Positions 13,460-22,799 of a stretch of DNA of 35,059 nucleotides are shown here, piece by piece (the stretch's first letter is position 1; each line of letters starts with the position of its first letter). The notes under the pieces are model-generated. The model was not told the DNA's origin and ran no database searches. It saw nothing but the letters and a program-made list of their open reading frames with translations. Source of the stretch: JAQVSH01 sp964349835 (GTDB lineage: Bacteria > Bacteroidota > Bacteroidia > Bacteroidales > UBA4181); contig CAYGID010000015.1 in NCBI GenBank assembly GCA_964349835.1, positions 1 through 35,059 on the forward strand. Direction: 5' to 3'. The translations under genes were made by a program, and so were the position numbers.

Positions 13460-15754
13460 CTATATACCCGACACCCTGATGATTCGTGTTCCGGAGCCGA
13501 TTTCGAGGGTGGCAGATTCCTTTCGGGCAGAACTGGGCGTTATAGCCTCTCCATCGAGCGTGATAGTAGATTTTGCTCCGATGAGAGGAACGGTTACCAC
13601 GCCGGTTGTGTTGGCAGGAATGGTGACCTCCAGAAAGAACGACTCTCCCGGTTTATTTACAAAGGCAACCCGTACATCGCCACGGATGGTGGGGATAGTG
13701 GCCCGCGCCTCTGCAAGAGTTCCCGGAGCAGGCTGAATGGCTATTTTTCCGAAGCCGGGCTCCAGAGGCTCAACACCCATCACCTTTCTGATCAGGATAT
13801 TGGCGGGGGCGGCTCCCCAGGCATGGTTCCAGTCGAGGTTGGGCTTGTATTTGTTATCCCAGGCTTCGAGCGTTATGGTTGATCCGAGCCGGATCATGTT
13901 GTACCAACTCCTGTCGGTAGTGGAGCGCATCAAAGAGAGTCCGTATTCCGGATTGCCCCCGTTATAGAGACCCTCGAGCAGGAATTGGGCGCCATACACA
14001 CTACAGGCCATGCCACGCGACTTGATGAACTCCATGATGTGGTTGCGTGTTTTGCTGTGTCGGTCGCCATCCAGAATTCCAAATGCCAGAGGATACATGT
14101 TGGCATGCAGCGAACTGTGTTCGGTGCCTGCTCCATCGATAAACAGTCCCGTTTTTTTGTTGAACAGCTGCGAAAGCATCTCTTCACGGGTATGGTTGGC
14201 CATGGCTGCATAGCGCACTTGGTCGGCGCTGTTTTGCGTAATCCCGGCAAAGCGCGACATGAGATTCAGCGCATGGTAATGAAACGCATTCACCACGGTG
14301 TTGTAATCAGTAAATACATATCCGTCGGTTTCGCCCCCATTTTTGTTTTCGGGGCCGGCCAGGCCCGATTGGGGCCAGTCGACAATGTCGTTCAGTTTGG
14401 TGTTTCCCATCCCGAGGATCCTCAGAAATTCGGGGGTCATTTTTCCGGTGCGGGTGCTCATGAGCCCGTTCGGGTCTCGCAACGCCTCGAGGGTTTTGCG
14501 TGCCAGGTCGGGATAGAATCTTTCGAGAAGGCGAGTGTCGCCCGAATAGAGCAGATCGTACCAGGCAATAATGGGAATCTGCAGGTGCCACTCTGTGGGC
14601 CAGGTGGGATGTTGCATCAGATACTCCATGCTGCGGCGGGTCATGATGAATTCGTTATCGACCGCATAGTGCGAGAGCTGGTTGATTACGGCATCGCCCT
14701 CGTAGGGAATCCGCTCTCTGTCGCCGTCAACGTAGATGCCTGTAAATGAGGTGGCTTTTATGCTGTACTGGCACAAATTCCAAACCTGATTCAGGATGGT
14801 GTCGGATGAGGAGAATTGGGCGGCATAGTCGTCGAATGGGTAGTGCGCGGTTTCACGGATCAATGCTTCGGGCGTGAAGGGTTGCGAAGCCCCTGAAATC
14901 TCGAGATACCTGAAGGGGAGTACCTCGCCAACGGCGCCCGGCATAAGGATGGCTGGGGCGCGGGTATTGCGGGTGTCGGGCGCCATTTTGATGCGGTAGG
15001 TGTGAATGCCCCGCGATACGGGCAGGCGAACCTCCCGGTAACGGAGGGTTCCGCCGGGATTTCGGTCGATTGAGCCATCGGCTTTTACCCGTTCGCCAAA
15101 GCGGAGGGTAAGCGTATCGTATAATTTTGGGGAGTCGTAGCGTAATCGCAGGGTGGCAAAGGCGGCTCTGCCAAAATCGGCGCGGCTCTCCAGCCCGCTG
15201 AGCGTGATGACGCTGACAGGGGATTCGTCCGATTTTTGGATGGGCGATTCGGGTACTGCCCATTCCGACAGCTCTTTGGCCGTTGCAAACCAGGTGGGAG
15301 AGGCGTAGGGGCTCTCTTCGCCCAGATTATTCCAGATCTTCACCTTCCAGTAGTAGAATCGCTCCGGTTGGAGCTCCTTTCCGTTGTAGCGTACCGATAT
15401 GGAGCGGTTTCCTTCTACTTTCCCCGAATTCCACATATCGGCCGAATCTTGTTGGAGCAGCTCGGGCGTTGAAGCCACAAGCAGTTGGAAGGCTGTTTGT
15501 TCTATGTTAGAGCGGGTATCGGGGATGACCCATCCGAAGGTGGGTTTTTCCGACCCGATTCGTGTGAGTTGGTACCTCTCGATGGTTTTAGGCAGTTGGG
15601 CAGGTGTGAGGTTGGAGGGATATCCATCGAGGTAGATTCGGTGGGTCTGTTCAACCAGGTCGGTGATGAGCCGTGTAGGGGGGTCGGCGGCTCCGAGCGG
15701 CAGAAGTATCAGAAGGAGCAGTGCGTGGCAAAGGAGCAGGGCTATGCGTTTCAT
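13460..15754 (-). CDS. Alpha-L-rhamnosidase (GH78), secreted
   Basis: 764 residues with a type I signal peptide (~1-22, ending PLGAA). Order: an N-terminal beta domain with the FQLLVASTPELL and ERFYYWKVKIWN pieces, a second beta-sandwich (~180-300), the (alpha/alpha)6 barrel (~310-660) and a C-terminal beta domain. GH78 marks are DGDRERIPYEGDA (343-355), carrying the general-acid region with Glu352, and ITLEAWD (Glu630) followed by NHAWGAAPANILIRKVMGV. It cleaves terminal alpha-L-rhamnose from pectin, glycosides or bacterial glycans in the periplasm. It follows tadA by 30 bases, an unusual neighbour for a rhamnosidase. No SusC/SusD pair is present in the window. Confidence 0.9.
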   Translation of the reverse strand: MKRIALLLCHALLLLILLPLGAADPPTRLITDLVEQTHRIYLDGYPSNLTPAQLPKTIERYQLTRIGSEKPTFGWVIPDTRSNIEQTAFQLLVASTPELLQQDSADMWNSGKVEGNRSISVRYNGKELQPERFYYWKVKIWNNLGEESPYASPTWFATAKELSEWAVPESPIQKSDESPVSVITLSGLESRADFGRAAFATLRLRYDSPKLYDTLTLRFGERVKADGSIDRNPGGTLRYREVRLPVSRGIHTYRIKMAPDTRNTRAPAILMPGAVGEVLPFRYLEISGASQPFTPEALIRETAHYPFDDYAAQFSSSDTILNQVWNLCQYSIKATSFTGIYVDGDRERIPYEGDAVINQLSHYAVDNEFIMTRRSMEYLMQHPTWPTEWHLQIPIIAWYDLLYSGDTRLLERFYPDLARKTLEALRDPNGLMSTRTGKMTPEFLRILGMGNTKLNDIVDWPQSGLAGPENKNGGETDGYVFTDYNTVVNAFHYHALNLMSRFAGITQNSADQVRYAAMANHTREEMLSQLFNKKTGLFIDGAGTEHSSLHANMYPLAFGILDGDRHSKTRNHIMEFIKSRGMACSVYGAQFLLEGLYNGGNPEYGLSLMRSTTDRSWYNMIRLGSTITLEAWDNKYKPNLDWNHAWGAAPANILIRKVMGVEPLEPGFGKIAIQPAPGTLAEARATIPTIRGDVRVAFVNKPGESFFLEVTIPANTTGVVTVPLIGAKSTITLDGEAITPSSARKESATLEIGSGTRIIRVSGI

Positions 15755-15784
15755 GGGGTAGAGCTGAAAGTTATGGTAGTTGTT

Positions 15785-16225
15785 TCAAGGAGTCCGCTTG
15801 TTTTGAAAGAAGGTTTTTAACAGCTGAGCCGATTCGTTGGCTAATACCCCTCCTGTTGTTTCGGTTTTGGGATGGAGTTTGACTCCCCCCGAAAGATATC
15901 CCCGTTTGGGGTCGGAGGCTCCGTAAACCACTCTCCCCATTTGCGCCCAAAAGAGGGCTCCCGCACACATGACACAGGGCTCCAGGGTTACATAGAGGGT
16001 GCATTCATCGAGATATTTGCCACCGAGCGCGTTCGCGGCAGAGGTGATGGCTTGCATTTCGGCGTGTGCTGTTACATCGTGAAGGGTTTCGGTGAGATTG
16101 TGTGCCCGGGCAATTGCGCGGTTGGCACAGACCACCACCACGCCTACGGGGACCTCATCTTTCGATGCCGCCTTTCGGGCCTCTTTCAACGCCTCTTTCA
16201 TCCAATCTTCGTCGGAATAGTTCAT
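15785..16225 (-). CDS. tadA: tRNA-specific adenosine deaminase
   Basis: 146 residues, normal length. The zinc and proton-shuttle motifs are HAE (54-56, in VTAHAEMQAI) and PCVMC (83-87), with GALFWAQMGRVVYGA after them as in TadA. It deaminates A34 to inosine in the anticodon of tRNA-Arg(ACG) so that CGU/CGC/CGA codons can be read. Its ATG overlaps the Tex stop codon by 4 bases, so expression is coupled to Tex. Guanine deaminases share the fold, but the C-terminal ending and the surrounding motif fit TadA better. Confidence 0.92.
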   Translation of the reverse strand: MNYSDEDWMKEALKEARKAASKDEVPVGVVVVCANRAIARAHNLTETLHDVTAHAEMQAITSAANALGGKYLDECTLYVTLEPCVMCAGALFWAQMGRVVYGASDPKRGYLSGGVKLHPKTETTGGVLANESAQLLKTFFQNKRTP

Positions 16226-18369
16226 ACATTCTCCGGTTTAACTGACGATGGTTTCATGGTGAGTTGAATTCTGCTGCGCTTGAGGTCTACCTCGAGCACT
16301 TTTACCGTAACATGCTGGTGTAGTTGTACTACGGTGGCAGGATCTTTTACATATTTATCGGCAATTTGAGAGATGTGTACCAGTCCGTCCTGCTTAACTC
16401 CGATGTCGACAAAGCATCCAAAATTGGTGATATTGGTTACGATACCCGGAAGCACCATACCCGGCTTCACATCTTCGACCGCATGAATATCCTGGCTGAA
16501 AGAAAATACTTCGATACGGGTTCGGGGATCGCGTCCCGGTTTGGCCAGCTCCTCCAGAATGTCGCGCAGGGTGGGCATTCCCGTAGTGGGCGACAGATAG
16601 CGCTTGAGATCGATCGATTTTCGCAGCGATTCGTTGGAGAGAAGTTCGTGCACGGTAACCTGCAAATCGGAGGCCATTTGGTTCACCAGATCGTATCGTT
16701 CGGGATGTACGGCACTGTTGTCGAGCAGGTTTTCCGATTCGGGGATTCTGAGGAAGCCGGCGCACTGCTCAAATGCCTTCTCGCCCATGCGAGGCACCTT
16801 TAATAGTTCGCGGCGTGAGCGGAAGGGGCCTCTCTCTTTTCGGTATTCTACCAGATTCCCGGCCAACTGGGGACCTAAGCCCGAGACATATCGCAAGAGA
16901 TGGCGGCTGGCGGTATTTACATTAACGCCCACCTGATTAACACAACTTTCGACAACGGAATCGAGGCTCGTTTTTAACTTGCTCTGGTCTACATCGTGTT
17001 GATACTGTCCCACACCAATCGATTTGGGATCTATTTTAACCAATTCGGCCAGGGGATCCATCAAACGGCGCCCGATAGAGACGGCTCCCCTTACGGTTAC
17101 ATCGTACATCGGAAACTCTTCGCGGGCAACGGGCGAGGCGGAGTAGATTGAGGCACCGTTCTCGCTCACCACAAAGACCTGGAGGTTTCGGTTGAACCGG
17201 ATTCGCTGTATAAAGGCCTCGGTCTCTCTTCCGGCGGTGCCATTTCCGATGGCAATGGCCTCAATATTGTACATCTCTACCAACGAGGAGATCTTTCGCA
17301 TGGCAATAGACACCTCATTTTGCGGAGGGTGGGGAAAGATATTTTCGTTATGGATGAGGTTGCCCTGATTGTCGAGACATACCAATTTGCATCCCGAACG
17401 AAACCCGGGATCGATGGCTAACACCTGTTTGGGGCCGAGCGGAGAGGAGAGGAGCAGTTGCCTGAGGTTCCCGGCAAACACCCTTATGGCCTCCTCATCG
17501 GCACGGGCTTTGGCCTCCGCCATACACTCCGACTCCATGGAGGGTTCGAGCAGCCGTTTATAGCCGTCGCGCACCGCCAGTTCGACCTGCAAGCCGGCCG
17601 GGTTAGCCGATTTAACAAACCGTTTTAGCAGGGGTGGGAGCACCTTCTCTTCGGGAGGCGCAATCCCAAGGTGCAGAAGCCCCTCGTCGGCTCCCCTTCG
17701 CATGGCCAGAACCCGATGCGAAGGGCACCTTTTGAGCGGTTCCGAAAACTGGTAGTAATCGTCGTATTTCACCGCCTCGGGCTCTTTCCCTTTTACAACG
17801 CGGCTCGAGATAACCGCCTCCGACTGAAAGATTCTTCGAACCAGTTGTCGCGCCTTCAGCTCTTCGCTTATTTTTTCTGCCAGAATATCGCGGGCACCCT
17901 TTAGTGCCGCCTTTTCGTCGGGCACCTTGTCGGTCAGATATTTTCGGGCTTCGCGCTCAGGATCGCATCCATCTTGCTGCCAGATACGCAAGGCAAGGGG
18001 TTCGAGCCCCAGTTCGCGAGCCATGGTGGCACGGGTTTTTCTTTTGAGTTTGTAGGGAAGGTAGAGGTCTTCGAGGATAGGGAGGCTCTGTGCCTCTCTA
18101 AACTGTTTTTCCAGTTCGGGGGTTAATTTCCCCTGCTCTTCGACCGCCCGAAGAATAGCCTCTCTTCGTTTTTCGATTTCGAGCAGTTTTTCGTATTGTT
18201 CCTTGATGTTGCCAATCTGCACCTCATCGAGGCTGCCGGTTGCCTCTTTCCGATACCGGCTGATAAAGGGAACGGTGGCTCCCTCTTCGAGGAGTTGCAG
18301 GGTATTTTCTACCTGTTCGGGGCGAATAGACAATTGGGCGGAGATCAGTGCAACATGTAAAGGTTCCAT
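16222..18369 (-). CDS. tex: Tex family RNA-binding transcription accessory protein
   Basis: 715 residues from ATG 18369 (MEPLHVALIS). The frame is open 12 codons further upstream to a TTG at 18405, but that lies inside the -7 box. Domains in order: Tex N-terminal helical region (~1-190), a YqgF/RNase H-like domain starting with LAIDPGFRSGCKLV (~315-440), helix-hairpin-helix repeats (GVNVNTASRHLLRYVSGLG and the following region), and a C-terminal S1 domain (~625-705; KPGMVLPGIVTNITNFGCFVDIG). Tex binds nucleic acid and influences transcription and translation in the cytosol. It is the first gene of a unit with tadA and probably the rhamnosidase. Confidence 0.93.
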   Translation of the reverse strand: MEPLHVALISAQLSIRPEQVENTLQLLEEGATVPFISRYRKEATGSLDEVQIGNIKEQYEKLLEIEKRREAILRAVEEQGKLTPELEKQFREAQSLPILEDLYLPYKLKRKTRATMARELGLEPLALRIWQQDGCDPEREARKYLTDKVPDEKAALKGARDILAEKISEELKARQLVRRIFQSEAVISSRVVKGKEPEAVKYDDYYQFSEPLKRCPSHRVLAMRRGADEGLLHLGIAPPEEKVLPPLLKRFVKSANPAGLQVELAVRDGYKRLLEPSMESECMAEAKARADEEAIRVFAGNLRQLLLSSPLGPKQVLAIDPGFRSGCKLVCLDNQGNLIHNENIFPHPPQNEVSIAMRKISSLVEMYNIEAIAIGNGTAGRETEAFIQRIRFNRNLQVFVVSENGASIYSASPVAREEFPMYDVTVRGAVSIGRRLMDPLAELVKIDPKSIGVGQYQHDVDQSKLKTSLDSVVESCVNQVGVNVNTASRHLLRYVSGLGPQLAGNLVEYRKERGPFRSRRELLKVPRMGEKAFEQCAGFLRIPESENLLDNSAVHPERYDLVNQMASDLQVTVHELLSNESLRKSIDLKRYLSPTTGMPTLRDILEELAKPGRDPRTRIEVFSFSQDIHAVEDVKPGMVLPGIVTNITNFGCFVDIGVKQDGLVHISQIADKYVKDPATVVQLHQHVTVKVLEVDLKRSRIQLTMKPSSVKPENV

Positions 18370-18402
18370 AAGGGAAGAGGGATCTGAAAAATGGCTCGGA
18401 AA

Positions 18403-18410
18403 CAAAAGTA
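18403..18410 (-). promoter_or_regulatory. Bacteroidota -7 box of the tex-tadA unit
   Basis: The minus strand reads TACTTTTG here, an exact TAnnTTTG. Transcription would start near 18396, 27 bases before the tex ATG. No clear -33 TTTG is seen. On the other strand TATCTTTA at 18419-18426 is a 7/8 match and may serve the divergent NfeD gene. Confidence 0.55.
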
Positions 18411-18452
18411 CGAATTTGTATCTTTACTCGCTACTTTAATCTCTCCCTGGCC

Positions 18453-19859
18453 ATGTACCGATCTCTCTTGCTCTTGTTTTTATTAGCTTTTCTACTCTTT
18501 CCGGGGGCAATCTTTTCCCGGCAGGAGCTCCCTGATGAGCCCGTTAAGGTGTATCAATTTGAGATCAGGCAGGATATCTTTCCTTCGGTGGGTCGCATTG
18601 TGACTAAGGCATTCGATGCTGCAGAGGCAGGCAACTACGGCTTGGTGCTGATTCACATGAACACCTATGGGGGTGCTGTGGATGTGGCCGATTCCATTCG
18701 AACCCGAATCTTGAATGCCCCCATGCCTGTGTGGGTTTTCGTTGACCACAATGCCATTTCGGCCGGGGCCCTGATTGCCCTGGCAGCCGACAGAATCTAC
18801 ATGCGCGAAGGTGCGCACATCGGAGCTGCCACAGTTGTGAATCAGACCGGTTCGGAGATGCCCGACAAATACCAGGCGTTTATGCGTTCTATGATGCGTT
18901 CGACTGCCGAAGCGCATGGAAAGGATACGTTGATTTCGGGGGGCGACACTCTGGTTAAATGGGTTCGAGATCCGATGATTGCCGAGGCAATGGTCGATCC
19001 CCGTGTCTATTTGGAGGGAATTGCCGATACAGGCAAGGTGCTCACGCTGACTACTAACGAAGCAATCAGGGTGGGTTATTGCGAAGGAAAGGCATCGAGC
19101 CTCGAGGAGGTATTGCAGATAGCCGGGGTACGGCAGGTTGAGGTGACCCGGCATAAGGTAACCGGTCTCGATGCTTTGATAGGATGGTTGTTACACCCTG
19201 TTTTCAGAGGGATTCTGATTATGCTCATTTTTGGCGGTATCTATTTTGAAATTCAAGCTCCGGGCATTGGTTTTGCTCTGGTGGTAGCGCTTTCGGCCGC
19301 GTTTCTCTATTTTGCGCCGCTGTGGCTCGAAGGGTTGGCCCAACATTGGGAGATTGGCGTCTTCGTGGCCGGAGTGGCTCTGCTTGCTGTTGAGGTTTTT
19401 TTGCTACCGGGCTTCGGTGTGGCAGGCATATCGGGGGTAGTGCTCATTATTACGGGATTAACCTTGTCGCTGGTTGATAATACCCTTTTTACTACCGATT
19501 TTACCCGGGCGATGTTGCTTTCGGGAAGGGCTTTGCTATTGGTTATCACTTCGGTAGCCCTCTCTTTTTTACTGGGACTTTGGGCTGCCGAACGGTTTCT
19601 CCGAACCACCCGTCTGAAAGGTGTTACCTTGCGGGTAGAGCAGTTGCGTAGCGAAGGATTTGTGGGGGTTAACGATATGGAGGGTTTGGTTGGCAAAACG
19701 GGCATCACAAGAACCCTTCTAAGGCCGGCTGGAAAGGTTGAGATTGACGGGGTGCGTTATGATGCGGTTTCTACCTACGGCTTCCTTGAGAAGGGGTGTT
19801 CGGTTGAGGTAATCAAGCAGGAGGCAGGTACTCTCTATGTAAGGAAACCGTTGAATTAG
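18453..19859 (+). CDS. NfeD family membrane-bound serine protease (long form)
   Basis: 468 residues. A signal peptide (~1-22) is followed by a ClpP-like protease domain (~30-225), four to five membrane helices (~250-385) and a C-terminal OB-fold NfeD domain (~405-468, with GLVGKTGITRTLLRPAGKVEIDG). Catalytic Ser103 in NAISAGALIA and candidate Lys139 in EMPDKYQ fit the Ser-Lys dyad of the 1510-N/NfeDL group. These proteases act at the membrane, often beside a stomatin/SPFH gene; none is seen here. The gene is divergent from tex; the sulfhydrylase gene follows 54 bases later. Confidence 0.9.
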   Translation: MYRSLLLLFLLAFLLFPGAIFSRQELPDEPVKVYQFEIRQDIFPSVGRIVTKAFDAAEAGNYGLVLIHMNTYGGAVDVADSIRTRILNAPMPVWVFVDHNAISAGALIALAADRIYMREGAHIGAATVVNQTGSEMPDKYQAFMRSMMRSTAEAHGKDTLISGGDTLVKWVRDPMIAEAMVDPRVYLEGIADTGKVLTLTTNEAIRVGYCEGKASSLEEVLQIAGVRQVEVTRHKVTGLDALIGWLLHPVFRGILIMLIFGGIYFEIQAPGIGFALVVALSAAFLYFAPLWLEGLAQHWEIGVFVAGVALLAVEVFLLPGFGVAGISGVVLIITGLTLSLVDNTLFTTDFTRAMLLSGRALLLVITSVALSFLLGLWAAERFLRTTRLKGVTLRVEQLRSEGFVGVNDMEGLVGKTGITRTLLRPAGKVEIDGVRYDAVSTYGFLEKGCSVEVIKQEAGTLYVRKPLN

Positions 19860-19913
19860 CTATCTTCGGCTCCTCTTTTTTTAAGAACTGAACTATCATT
19901 TATCTTCTATAGT

Positions 19914-21188
19914 ATGAACTCACAACATATCAATACCCTTTGCGTTCAGGCAGGGTATACTCCCAAAAACGGAGAGCCCCGGGTGCTCCCTATTTATCAG
20001 AGCACCACCTTTAAGTACGATTCGTGCGAATACATGGGAAAATTGTTCGATCTGGAGGTGCCGGGACATTTTTATACCCGTTTGAGTAATCCTACCAACG
20101 AAGCGGTCGAGAAGAAGATTGCCTTGTTGGAAGGGGGCGTGGGAGCCATTCTCACCTCCTCAGGACAGGCTGCCTCTATGTTGTCGGTGCTAAACATCTG
20201 CAACGCCGGCGACCATGTGGTCTGTTCAACTGCGATCTATGGTGGAACCTATAATCTGTTTAATGTAACGCTACGCAAGTTGGGCATCGAATTTACCTTT
20301 GTTGATCCCGAGGCCGATGAGGCTGAGCTTTCGAAGGCTTTTCGGCCCGAAACCAAGTTGATGTTTGGCGAAACGCTGGCCAATCCTGCTCTGATTGTAC
20401 TCGATATTGAGAAGTTTGCGCGGGTTGCCCATGCCAACGGGGTGCCGCTCATTATCGACAATACTTTTCCCACCCCGGTTAACTGTCGCCCTTTTGCTTT
20501 TGGGGCCGATATTGTGATGCACTCCACCACGAAGTATATGGATGGCCATGCCTGTGTTACGGGCGGGGTGGTGGTCGACAGCGGAAAATTCGACTGGAAA
20601 AACGGCAAGTTTCCCGCTCTCACCGAGCCCGATGAGTCGTATCACGGCATGCGCTATACCGAACAGTTTGGCGAGGCGGCTTATATTGTAAAGGCCCGTA
20701 CCCATCTCCTGCGCGACATGGGGATGATTCAGAGTCCAAACAACGCCTTTCTGTTAAATTTGGGTCTCGAGACACTCTTCCTCCGCATGGAGAGGCATGT
20801 TTCGAACGCGATGGCTGTGGCTCGTTTTCTTGAAAACCACAGCCTCATTGCCTGGGTTAACTACCCCGGACTAGAGAGCAGCCGATACTATGAAAGAGCT
20901 TTAAAGTATATGCCCAACGGCACTTGCGGGGTTATCACGTTTGGTGTAAAAGGGGGCCGTGAGGCGGCAGTGCGTTTTATGGATTCCTTACAGCTGGCAG
21001 CCATGGTAGTACATGTGGCCGATGCCAGAACCTGTGTACTGCATCCGGCCAGCACCACCCATCGCCAGTTGAGCGACGACGAATTGTTGCAGGCCGGGGT
21101 GAGTCCCGATCTGATCAGGATGTCGGTGGGTATAGAGTACATTGGCGATATTCTGGCCGATATTGAGCAGGCATTGAGCCGCATGTAA
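19914..21188 (+). CDS. metY: O-acetylhomoserine sulfhydrylase (Cys/Met metabolism PLP enzyme)
   Basis: 424 residues, the usual MetY length. PLP is bound by Lys207 in HSTTKYMDGH. FYTRLSNPTNEAVEKKIALLEGG and TSSGQAASMLSVLN are the cofactor and substrate loops, and SLGIE-type VGIEYIGDILADIEQAL closes the protein. MetY makes homocysteine from O-acetylhomoserine and sulfide, or takes methanethiol directly to methionine. It is a cytosolic homotetramer in known cases. Cystathionine gamma-synthase is the nearest alternative, but the ~20-residue longer form with the DLEVPGHFYTRLSNP start favours MetY. The 54-base gap upstream is too short for a SAM riboswitch. Confidence 0.9.
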   Translation: MNSQHINTLCVQAGYTPKNGEPRVLPIYQSTTFKYDSCEYMGKLFDLEVPGHFYTRLSNPTNEAVEKKIALLEGGVGAILTSSGQAASMLSVLNICNAGDHVVCSTAIYGGTYNLFNVTLRKLGIEFTFVDPEADEAELSKAFRPETKLMFGETLANPALIVLDIEKFARVAHANGVPLIIDNTFPTPVNCRPFAFGADIVMHSTTKYMDGHACVTGGVVVDSGKFDWKNGKFPALTEPDESYHGMRYTEQFGEAAYIVKARTHLLRDMGMIQSPNNAFLLNLGLETLFLRMERHVSNAMAVARFLENHSLIAWVNYPGLESSRYYERALKYMPNGTCGVITFGVKGGREAAVRFMDSLQLAAMVVHVADARTCVLHPASTTHRQLSDDELLQAGVSPDLIRMSVGIEYIGDILADIEQALSRM

Positions 21189-21235
21189 CACGGCCTGTGC
21201 AGGGTGCCGGAGGTCGATCTTCGCTAAAGTTCTAT

Positions 21236-22645
21236 TTAGTAGAGTCCTCCCATCGGGTCGATTGCCCCGGAGGGTTCCGCGTTTCGGACTGTTCGTTTTT
21301 GTTGCATCCGTTGCCGGAAACCTCGTAACTGGAATCCCAGCACCATGGCAGCAGTAAAAGCTGCAAGCAGATCGGATAGCGCCATGGCCAGCCACACTCC
21401 GTTTACCCCAAACCATTGTGGAAGTAGCAGAATGGCAGGAATCAGAAAGAGTATCTGTCGGCTCAGGCTCAGGAAGATTGCCTTTCGGGGTTTCCCGATG
21501 GAGAGGAAAAAGTTGGAGGTGATAATCTGAAACCCTACAATGGGATAGATGAGTGTTCCCAATTTCAGCGCATTGGCAGCATATTGTTTAAGTAAAGGAT
21601 CGGAGGTGAAGATGGCGGTCAGTCCTGAGGGGAAGAGGTGGGCTGCCACGAACCCCGTGGAGGTGATAGCTACCGCCACCCCGATTCCGAGCGAAAGAGC
21701 CCGCCTCACCCTGGAGAACTGTTTTGCACCATAGTTATAGCCCACAATTGGTTGAAGGCCTTGGTTCAACCCCATTACAACCATTACAATGAGGGTGAGG
21801 ATGCGGCTAATGATACCGAAGGCTCCCACGGCCATGTCGCCGCCATAGAGTTCGAGCGTATGGTTGGTGGTGGCATTCACCAGACTAGCCGCAGCCTGTA
21901 CCAAAAAGGGCGAAAGTCCCAATGTAACGATTCCGGCAATAATCTTTTTTTGGGGCTGAAACTGCGACCACTTAAAGTGCAGGTAGTTTTTGGGATTCCA
22001 AAAATGGCACATAACCCATACCGCGCCGGCTGTTTGTGCTATCAGCGTTGCCGCTGCAGCACCACGGATGCCCCAATGAAAGCCAAAAATAAAGAGTGGG
22101 GCCAGAATGCTGTTAATCAGAGCGCTAATAATCATGGTAACCATGGCCTTTCGGGGATGTCCCGACGCCCTGAGCAGATTGTTGAATCCGTAAAAGAGGG
22201 TCGAAATAAGCGTGCCGGCCAAAATTACTTCTAAAAACTCTTTAGCATAGGGGATTGAGTGTTGGCTTCCTCCAAAGGCAACCAGTATCTCTTCGAGGAA
22301 GTAGAGCGAAAGGAAGGTGAAGGGGATCCCGATGGCCAGAGAGAGCAACAGGGAGTTGGCGAGAATCTTTTCGGCCTCCTCTTTTTTGTTTTCACCCAGA
22401 CGGATTGAGACCAAAGCGGTTCCCCCGCTGCCAATCAGCATTCCGAAAGCTCCCGAGAGATTCATGATGGGAAAGGTGAGTGCCATACCTGCCAGTGCCA
22501 TGGATCCTACACCGTGGCCAATACAAATGCTGTCTATGATGTTATAGAGGCTGGTTATCAGGGTGCCGATAATTGCCGGCACTGAGTACTCCAGCAGCAG
22601 CCTTGAAATTTTTGTGGTGCCGAGATGAGAGGGTTGATTTTTCAT
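21236..22645 (-). CDS. MATE family multidrug/sodium efflux transporter
   Basis: 469 residues from ATG 22645 (MKNQPSHLG). The frame stays open 57 codons upstream but crosses the promoter, so that extension is not coding. Twelve hydrophobic segments in two halves, with MATE marks in the first half (ALAGMALTFPIMNLSGAFGM and GSGGTALVSIRLGENK) and QGLQPIVGYNYGAK in the second. MATE proteins in the inner membrane export drugs or metabolites in exchange for sodium or protons. Divergent from the ECF sigma gene, with a TAnnTTTG box 24-31 bases upstream of its start. Specific substrate unknown. Confidence 0.92.
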   Translation of the reverse strand: MKNQPSHLGTTKISRLLLEYSVPAIIGTLITSLYNIIDSICIGHGVGSMALAGMALTFPIMNLSGAFGMLIGSGGTALVSIRLGENKKEEAEKILANSLLLSLAIGIPFTFLSLYFLEEILVAFGGSQHSIPYAKEFLEVILAGTLISTLFYGFNNLLRASGHPRKAMVTMIISALINSILAPLFIFGFHWGIRGAAAATLIAQTAGAVWVMCHFWNPKNYLHFKWSQFQPQKKIIAGIVTLGLSPFLVQAAASLVNATTNHTLELYGGDMAVGAFGIISRILTLIVMVVMGLNQGLQPIVGYNYGAKQFSRVRRALSLGIGVAVAITSTGFVAAHLFPSGLTAIFTSDPLLKQYAANALKLGTLIYPIVGFQIITSNFFLSIGKPRKAIFLSLSRQILFLIPAILLLPQWFGVNGVWLAMALSDLLAAFTAAMVLGFQLRGFRQRMQQKRTVRNAEPSGAIDPMGGLY

Positions 22646-22668
22646 ACAATTTTCAGCCGGAGCTATTG

Positions 22669-22676
22669 CAAAGGTA
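22669..22676 (-). promoter_or_regulatory. Bacteroidota -7 box of the MATE transporter gene
   Basis: The minus strand reads TACCTTTG, an exact TAnnTTTG. Transcription would start near 22662, 17 bases before the ATG at 22645. No -33 TTTG at the standard distance. Confidence 0.55.
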
Positions 22677-22720
22677 ACTTTTCGAGCGTTTTTCACCCAC
22701 CACGGTGCAACGAATTGGCC

Positions 22721-22728
22721 TATTTTTG
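22721..22728 (+). promoter_or_regulatory. Bacteroidota -7 box of the ECF sigma operon
   Basis: TATTTTTG matches TAnnTTTG. Transcription would start near 22735, leaving a leader of about 90 bases before the sigma reading frame; the leader contains a perfect hairpin and a short ORF. No standard -33 TTTG is seen, so an additional ECF-type promoter is possible. Confidence 0.5.
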
Positions 22729-22751
22729 CATCTGATTGCCGGACAGCCAGT

Positions 22752-22777
22752 GGAGAAACGCCCTTTTCTGTTTCTCC
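22752..22777 (+). promoter_or_regulatory. Hairpin in the 5' leader of the ECF sigma mRNA
   Basis: GGAGAAAC (22752-22759) and GTTTCTCC (22770-22777) are perfect 8-base inverted repeats around a 10-base loop. It lies downstream of the predicted transcription start and 22 bases before the short leader ORF. No T tract follows, so it is not an ordinary terminator; it may be a protein-binding or mRNA-control structure. Confidence 0.5.
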
Positions 22778-22799
22778 GCTTCGGGCAATTACGACGAGT

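Noticed and set aside
13985..14749. 254-codon open frame opposite the rhamnosidase
   Set aside because: Antisense shadow of the GH78 gene, which has clear domains and catalytic residues.
18370..18405. TTG start adding 12 residues to Tex
   Set aside because: It overlaps the exact TAnnTTTG box; ATG 18369 gives the usual Tex start.
19860..19913. SAM riboswitch upstream of the O-acetylhomoserine sulfhydrylase
   Set aside because: Only 54 bases, T-rich, with no paired arms of that size.
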